Assembly: GCA_963746905.1 (NCBI GenBank)
Contig: CAVVCY010000003.1
Coordinates: forward strand, 1,054,001 to 1,118,000
Reading direction: 5' to 3'
Origin: JALYNX01 sp963746905
Lineage (GTDB): Bacteria; Actinomycetota; Acidimicrobiia; Spongiisociales; ZC4RG35
DNA: 64,000 bases
The translations under genes were made by a program, and so were the position numbers. Shown in pieces: positions 60,216 to 64,000 of the stretch. The number at the start of each line of letters is the position of its first letter. The stretch's first letter is position 1. Under the pieces are notes generated by a model that saw only the letters and a list, made by a program, of their open reading frames with translations, did no database searches and was not told the DNA's origin.

Positions 60216-61604
60216 TTGTCTCTTCATGTGATCGTGCTCGCCGCCGGGCAGGGAAAGCGCATGATGTCCGAGCTTCCCAAGGTGGCACATATGGCAGCTG
60301 GCCGGCCCCTAGTCGGTTGGGTCTTGAAGACGGTGTCAGGGCTCGATCCTGATACCACGGTCGTGGTCGTGGGTCACGGCGCCGATGATGTCGAGCGTCT
60401 CCTTCCCGATCACGTGGCTTCAGCTGTCCAGGAGGAGCAATTGGGCACCGGTCATGCCACCAGTGTCGGGTTGAGCGCGATCAAAGACATCGATCCCGAC
60501 GACACCGTGGTGGTGCTCTATGGCGATCTGCCTCTGCTCACGCCTGATCTCGTTTCGGATCTGGCGCATCGTGAAGACGGGGTGGCGGCCCGATTGGTGG
60601 TGGTCGAATTCGAGGACCCGACTGGTTATGGCCGGGTGATTCACGATGGCGACGGACTTGTCACGTCGATCGTGGAGGAGAAGGACACCAACGAGGAGCA
60701 GAGGGCGCTGCGCGACATCAATGCCGGCGTCTACTCGTTCCGCGCCGGTGACCTGATCGATGCCCTGGCCGTGATTTCGAACGAGAATGCACAGGGCGAG
60801 TACTACCTGACCGACGTGATTGGGATCCTTGCTGACCGTGGTGAGCGCATCGAGCCCGTCCGGGCCATTCCTGAGGAGGTGGTCGGAATCAACTCTCAAG
60901 ATCAGCTGGCCGAGGCGAGGCGCCTCCTCCAAGCTCGCACCAACCAGAGGTTGATGGAATCTGGTGTGTGGATGCTCGACCCCGAGCGGACCTACATAGA
61001 CGACACGGTGACCGTCGAGCCTGGGGCGAGGATCTACCCCGGCGTCCACCTCGAAGGCAGCACCACCGTTGGCGCCGGCGCCCAGGTGGGGCCGGACGTG
61101 TTTGCGGTCGACTCCTCGATCGGCGCCGAGGCCACCGTTTGGTACTCGGTGCTCAGGGGTGCGGTGGTCGGCGAGGAATGCGAGGTCGGGCCTTATGCCT
61201 CCCTTCGACCCGGCAGTGTCCTGGAGCGGGGCTCCAAGGTCGGGACGTTTGTCGAGACCAAGAACACCACGCTGGGGGAGAAGGCGAAGGCGCCCCATCT
61301 CAGCTATCTCGGCGACGCCAGCGTGGGAGCCCGGAGCAACATCGGTGCCGGGACGATCACCTGCAACTACGACGGGTTTGAGAAGCATCGAACCGAAATC
61401 GGACAGGATGTCTTCATCGGATCAGACTCGATGCTGGTGGCTCCGTTGACGATCGGAGACGGAGCCGTGATCGCTGCCGGCTCGGTGATCACCGAGGATG
61501 TGGCCGAAGGCGCCCTGGCGATCGAGCGCAACGAGCAGAAGGAGATCCCCGGCTACGCTCGGCGCCGCGCCCAGAAGCGGGCAGCAAAGAAGTCGGAGGA
61601 CTGA
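60216..61604 (+). CDS. glmU: Bifunctional UDP-N-acetylglucosamine pyrophosphorylase/glucosamine-1-phosphate acetyltransferase GlmU
   Basis: A cytosolic enzyme completing UDP-GlcNAc synthesis for peptidoglycan. The N-terminal uridylyltransferase starts VIVLAAGQGKRMMSELPKV and has VLYGDLPLLTPDLV; the C-terminal left-handed beta helix (from about residue 250) has hexapeptide repeats and the acetyltransferase residues in KNTTLGEKAKAPHLSYLGD and TCNYDGFEKHRT. AGAGG at 60205-60208 favours the TTG at 60216 (8 nt away) over the TTG at 60210. Length is 462 residues. It is followed by prs, the usual bacterial order. Confidence 0.95.
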   Translation: MSLHVIVLAAGQGKRMMSELPKVAHMAAGRPLVGWVLKTVSGLDPDTTVVVVGHGADDVERLLPDHVASAVQEEQLGTGHATSVGLSAIKDIDPDDTVVVLYGDLPLLTPDLVSDLAHREDGVAARLVVVEFEDPTGYGRVIHDGDGLVTSIVEEKDTNEEQRALRDINAGVYSFRAGDLIDALAVISNENAQGEYYLTDVIGILADRGERIEPVRAIPEEVVGINSQDQLAEARRLLQARTNQRLMESGVWMLDPERTYIDDTVTVEPGARIYPGVHLEGSTTVGAGAQVGPDVFAVDSSIGAEATVWYSVLRGAVVGEECEVGPYASLRPGSVLERGSKVGTFVETKNTTLGEKAKAPHLSYLGDASVGARSNIGAGTITCNYDGFEKHRTEIGQDVFIGSDSMLVAPLTIGDGAVIAAGSVITEDVAEGALAIERNEQKEIPGYARRRAQKRAAKKSED

Positions 61605-61605
61605 G

Positions 61606-62577
61606 TTGGACATCGTCTCCCGCAAACGGATGATGCTCTTCAGCGGAGGGGCCAACCTCCCATTGGCCGAAGAGGTTGCCGAGGTGATGGGTGTCTCCCT
61701 CGGTGCCCTCGAACGGTCCCGCTTCGCCAATGGCGAGATCTATGTCCGACCCACCGAGAGTGTCCGCGGCGCCGATTGCTTCGTGATGCAAAGCCATTGC
61801 GAGCCGATGAACGACAACATCATGGAGCAGTTGATCACCATCGACGCTCTCACTCGGGCGTCGGCGCGTCGGATCACGGCCGTAATGCCGTTCTTCGGCT
61901 ATTCACGACAGGACAAGAAGGTCCTCCCTCGTGAGCCGATCACGGCGCGCCTCATCAGTGACCTTTTCATGACCGCCGGCGCTGATCGCTTGGTTTCAGT
62001 GGACCTCCACACCGGCCAACTCCAGGGATTCATCAACAAGCCGTTCGACCATCTCACCGCCCTGCCGATTATCACCGACTACCTGAGCCAGCGGATCGAG
62101 GGCCCCACGACTGTTCTCTCCCCGGACGCCGGTGGTGTGAAAAGGGCCGAGCGGTACGCCCGTTTCCTGGATGCCTCGGTGGCTTTTGTCTACAAACGGC
62201 GCGACCCGGCAGCACACAACACCTCGACCGCACTGGAAATGGCCGGGAGCGTCCAAGGGCGCCATGTGGTGATCGTCGACGACATCATCGACACGGGCGG
62301 GACCGTCTGCAATGCCGCAGAGATGGTCCGGGCTCAGGGTGCGGCCAGCGTGCGGATCGCGGCAACCCATGGGGTGTTCTCCGAACCGTCGATCGATTTG
62401 CTGAAGAATGCAGCTGTCGAAGAGGTGATCGTCACCAACACCCTCCCGGTGTCGGAGGCAATTCTGGAACTGGACAAGGTTCAGGTCTTGTCGATCGCAC
62501 CCATCCTGGCTGAGACCTTGCAGGCGATCTTCATGGACAGTTCGGTTTCGGAAATCTTTCTTGGCGAGAACGCCTAG
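61606..62577 (+). CDS. prs: Ribose-phosphate pyrophosphokinase Prs
   Basis: A cytosolic enzyme making PRPP from ribose-5-phosphate and ATP, 323 residues. LFSGGANLPLAEEVAEVMG near the N-terminus, SRQDKKVLPREPITARL, VDLHTGQLQGFINKP and the PRPP loop VVIVDDIIDTGGTVCNAA are conserved. GGAGG at 61595-61599 lies 6 nt before the TTG at 61606, which I take as the start; an ATG at 61630 lies within the first strand. It follows glmU after 1 nt. Confidence 0.95.
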   Translation: MDIVSRKRMMLFSGGANLPLAEEVAEVMGVSLGALERSRFANGEIYVRPTESVRGADCFVMQSHCEPMNDNIMEQLITIDALTRASARRITAVMPFFGYSRQDKKVLPREPITARLISDLFMTAGADRLVSVDLHTGQLQGFINKPFDHLTALPIITDYLSQRIEGPTTVLSPDAGGVKRAERYARFLDASVAFVYKRRDPAAHNTSTALEMAGSVQGRHVVIVDDIIDTGGTVCNAAEMVRAQGAASVRIAATHGVFSEPSIDLLKNAAVEEVIVTNTLPVSEAILELDKVQVLSIAPILAETLQAIFMDSSVSEIFLGENA

Positions 62578-62665
62578 AGCGGCCGCCAACCCAACGACCC
62601 TTTCTACACTCGGATTTCTGTGCAGCGCGCGACACCGAGAGCAGCAAGGGCCGGCCCAGGCTCGG

Positions 62666-63964
62666 ATGCGCGGGTTGATCATCGGACTTGTGGTCGTGTT
62701 CCTGGTCGGCTTCCTGGTGTTCCGCGTCCGCGGCAACGACGAAGAGAGTCCCGGGACCACCGTTCCAGTCGCCGTTGGGTCGACCACGACCGTCCTCGGT
62801 AGTTCGGGAACCGTGACCACCCTTCCCGGCGGCTCAACCACGTCGTCGCTCCCGGGATCCACTGGTTCGGCCGGTGCTCTCGGCCCACTCCAGTCGATCA
62901 AGCTCGAGACTCTCTTCGAAGGCATGAACCAACCCACGGTGGTGACCGCTCCCAAAGGTGATGATCGACTCTTCGTCGTGCAGCGGGTTGGAGTGATCCG
63001 GATCCTCGATGCCAACCACCAGATGCTCGACCCAGCCTTCCTCGACATCACGGACCGGGTTCTGGCTGGCGGGATCGAGCAAGGACTGCTCGGGCTCGCG
63101 TTCCATCCTGACTACGCCAACAACGGGCGGTTCTTCGTCTACTACACGGACAAGGGCGGTCGGCGCCAGCTCTCCGAGTTCCAGGTCACCACCTCCGACC
63201 CCAATCGGGCTCGGGCCGACTCAGAACGCGTTCTGATCGAGCTCGAACAGCCACCCAATGCTTCCGATATTCGCCACTATTCGGGCCAGTTGGCCTTCGA
63301 TCCCGAGGGCTTGTTGATGATGTCGATGGGTGACGGCGCCGACTCGAGGGCCCAGGCCCAGGACCCGAACACCTTCTTTGGCAAGGTGCACAGAATCGAT
63401 GTCGACTCAGGAGACCCCTACGGGATCCCGCCGAACAACCCGTTTGTGAACGGCGGCGGGCTTCCTGAGGTTTGGGCCTACGGGATGCGCAACCCGTGGC
63501 GATTCTCCATCGATCCGGTGGACCGACTCATCTATATCGCCGATGTCGGCCACGCCGATGAGGAAGAGATCAATGTCCTACCTATCGACGAGGGGGGTTT
63601 CAACCTTGGTTGGTCAGACATGGAGGGGACCCGCTGCTTCCACAAACAGGATTGCAACCCCGACGACTACACCTCGCCTGTGATCACCTACAGCCATGAC
63701 GACGGCAACTGCTCGGTGACGGGGGGTTATGTCTACCGTGGGCAGGAGATCCCCGAACTCAACGGGACCTACTTCTACAGCGACTGGTGCAAGCAGTGGA
63801 TCAAGTCGTTCAAGTACGTCGATGGCGAGGTCACCGAGGAGCACGACTGGACGGATGAGTTGGGAGCCATCGGCCAGATCGACAGTTTCGGGATCGGTGG
63901 TGACGGCGAGCTCTATCTGGTCACCTACGACGGGGTGGTCGCCAAGTTCACCGCCGTTCGCTAA
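62666..63964 (+). CDS. PQQ-dependent sugar dehydrogenase-like (GSDH) beta-propeller protein
   Basis: A 432-residue protein with an N-terminal membrane anchor (GLIIGLVVVFLVGFLVFRV), a Thr/Ser/Gly linker, and a six-bladed propeller of the soluble aldose dehydrogenase family. GLLGLAFHPDYANNGRFFVYYT, WAYGMRNPWRFSIDP, IADVGHADEEEINVLP and VTGGYVYRGQEIPEL are characteristic. The exact sugar and the presence of PQQ are inferred; many members are annotated without biochemical proof. I start at the ATG of 62666, immediately before the hydrophobic segment; the longer frame from 62561 overlaps prs. Confidence 0.85.
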   Translation: MRGLIIGLVVVFLVGFLVFRVRGNDEESPGTTVPVAVGSTTTVLGSSGTVTTLPGGSTTSSLPGSTGSAGALGPLQSIKLETLFEGMNQPTVVTAPKGDDRLFVVQRVGVIRILDANHQMLDPAFLDITDRVLAGGIEQGLLGLAFHPDYANNGRFFVYYTDKGGRRQLSEFQVTTSDPNRARADSERVLIELEQPPNASDIRHYSGQLAFDPEGLLMMSMGDGADSRAQAQDPNTFFGKVHRIDVDSGDPYGIPPNNPFVNGGGLPEVWAYGMRNPWRFSIDPVDRLIYIADVGHADEEEINVLPIDEGGFNLGWSDMEGTRCFHKQDCNPDDYTSPVITYSHDDGNCSVTGGYVYRGQEIPELNGTYFYSDWCKQWIKSFKYVDGEVTEEHDWTDELGAIGQIDSFGIGGDGELYLVTYDGVVAKFTAVR

Positions 63965-64000
63965 CCCAGCTCGGGCAGAAGCACTGTCTCGCCGGGGTAG
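63961..64000 (-). CDS. Possible C-terminal end of a convergent gene (cut by window edge)
   Basis: On the minus strand a frame reads YPGETVLLPELG and stops with TAG at 63963-63961, overlapping the end of the PQQ-dehydrogenase-like gene by 4 nt. The stop placement would fit a convergent gene that continues beyond the window. The 12 residues are too few to recognise a family. Confidence 0.3.
   Translation of the reverse strand, partial: YPGETVLLPELG

Noticed and set aside
1..64000. CRISPR array, prophage or transposase genes
   Set aside because: No regularly spaced repeats, cas genes, phage structural genes, integrase or transposase motifs were seen in either strand.

Overview
The window is a high-GC chromosomal segment from a bacterium that is most likely a member of the Actinomycetota. 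The evidence is a SepX/GlpR-type division protein beside galU and a MoeA/Glp gene, a DUF6325-SHOCT pair, lipoproteins with Thr/Ser-rich linkers, tRNA genes without an encoded CCA, and many apparently leaderless genes with a TAnnnT -10 box 6-10 nt before the start codon. Acidimicrobiia or a related deep lineage is plausible, but sequence reading alone cannot settle it.

Layout. 1-4.9 kb: a partial redoxin, aconitase (acnA), a SufR-like Fe-S regulator and a divergent Mrp Fe-S carrier, which together form an iron-sulfur neighbourhood. 4.9-6.1 kb: two membrane proteins. 6.1-22.6 kb: a polyamine/amine region with a FAD amine oxidase, two class III aminotransferases, an amidohydrolase, a complete PotABCD importer, an agmatinase-type ureohydrolase and an aldehyde dehydrogenase. 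It is interspersed with a DUF4349 lipoprotein, a frameshifted C45 peptidase, a GNAT and an MFS transporter. 22.6-29.9 kb: GNAT, dapB, then uppP-SAF-FmdB on the minus strand facing plsY-galU-moeA/glp-moaC-sepX-like, and a translin-family gene.

30.0-33.4 kb: an intact tRNA-Ala(CGC) whose 3' 41 bp are repeated exactly 3.38 kb downstream. The repeats bracket an ECF sigma factor, a membrane-anchored putative anti-sigma partner and a beta-propeller lipoprotein, which looks like a tRNA-targeted insertion without an integrase. 33.5-39.0 kb: a RibD/DHFR-like protein, a SulP transporter, DUF6325-SHOCT, a carboxylate-amine-ligase-like protein, a membrane-anchored protein and a small helical protein. 39.2-49.2 kb: an L-arabinose regulon with a LacI-type repressor, araB-araD-araA and a four-gene sugar ABC importer of the YtfQRT-YjfF layout. 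Two near-identical 26-bp operators tie the two operons to one regulator. 49.4-53.4 kb: an NHL-repeat membrane protein, a lipoprotein and a HELTH metallopeptidase-like lipoprotein.

53.5-64 kb: housekeeping genes rsmI, abrB-like, tatD, rsmA, ispE, (ABC exporter), tRNA-Gln, glmU and prs, an order reminiscent of Bacillus, followed by a PQQ-dependent sugar dehydrogenase-like protein.

Seven small indels break five otherwise well-conserved genes (C45 peptidase twice, moeA, tatD, ispE twice, an ABC permease). Because ispE is normally essential, sequence or assembly error is the leading explanation for at least some of them. Start codons were chosen from Shine-Dalgarno sites, leaderless -10 boxes and family N-termini, and therefore often differ from the longest reading frame. 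The only stretch over 300 bases without a protein gene (59794-60119) holds a large hairpin and two decayed tRNA-Gln-like copies.
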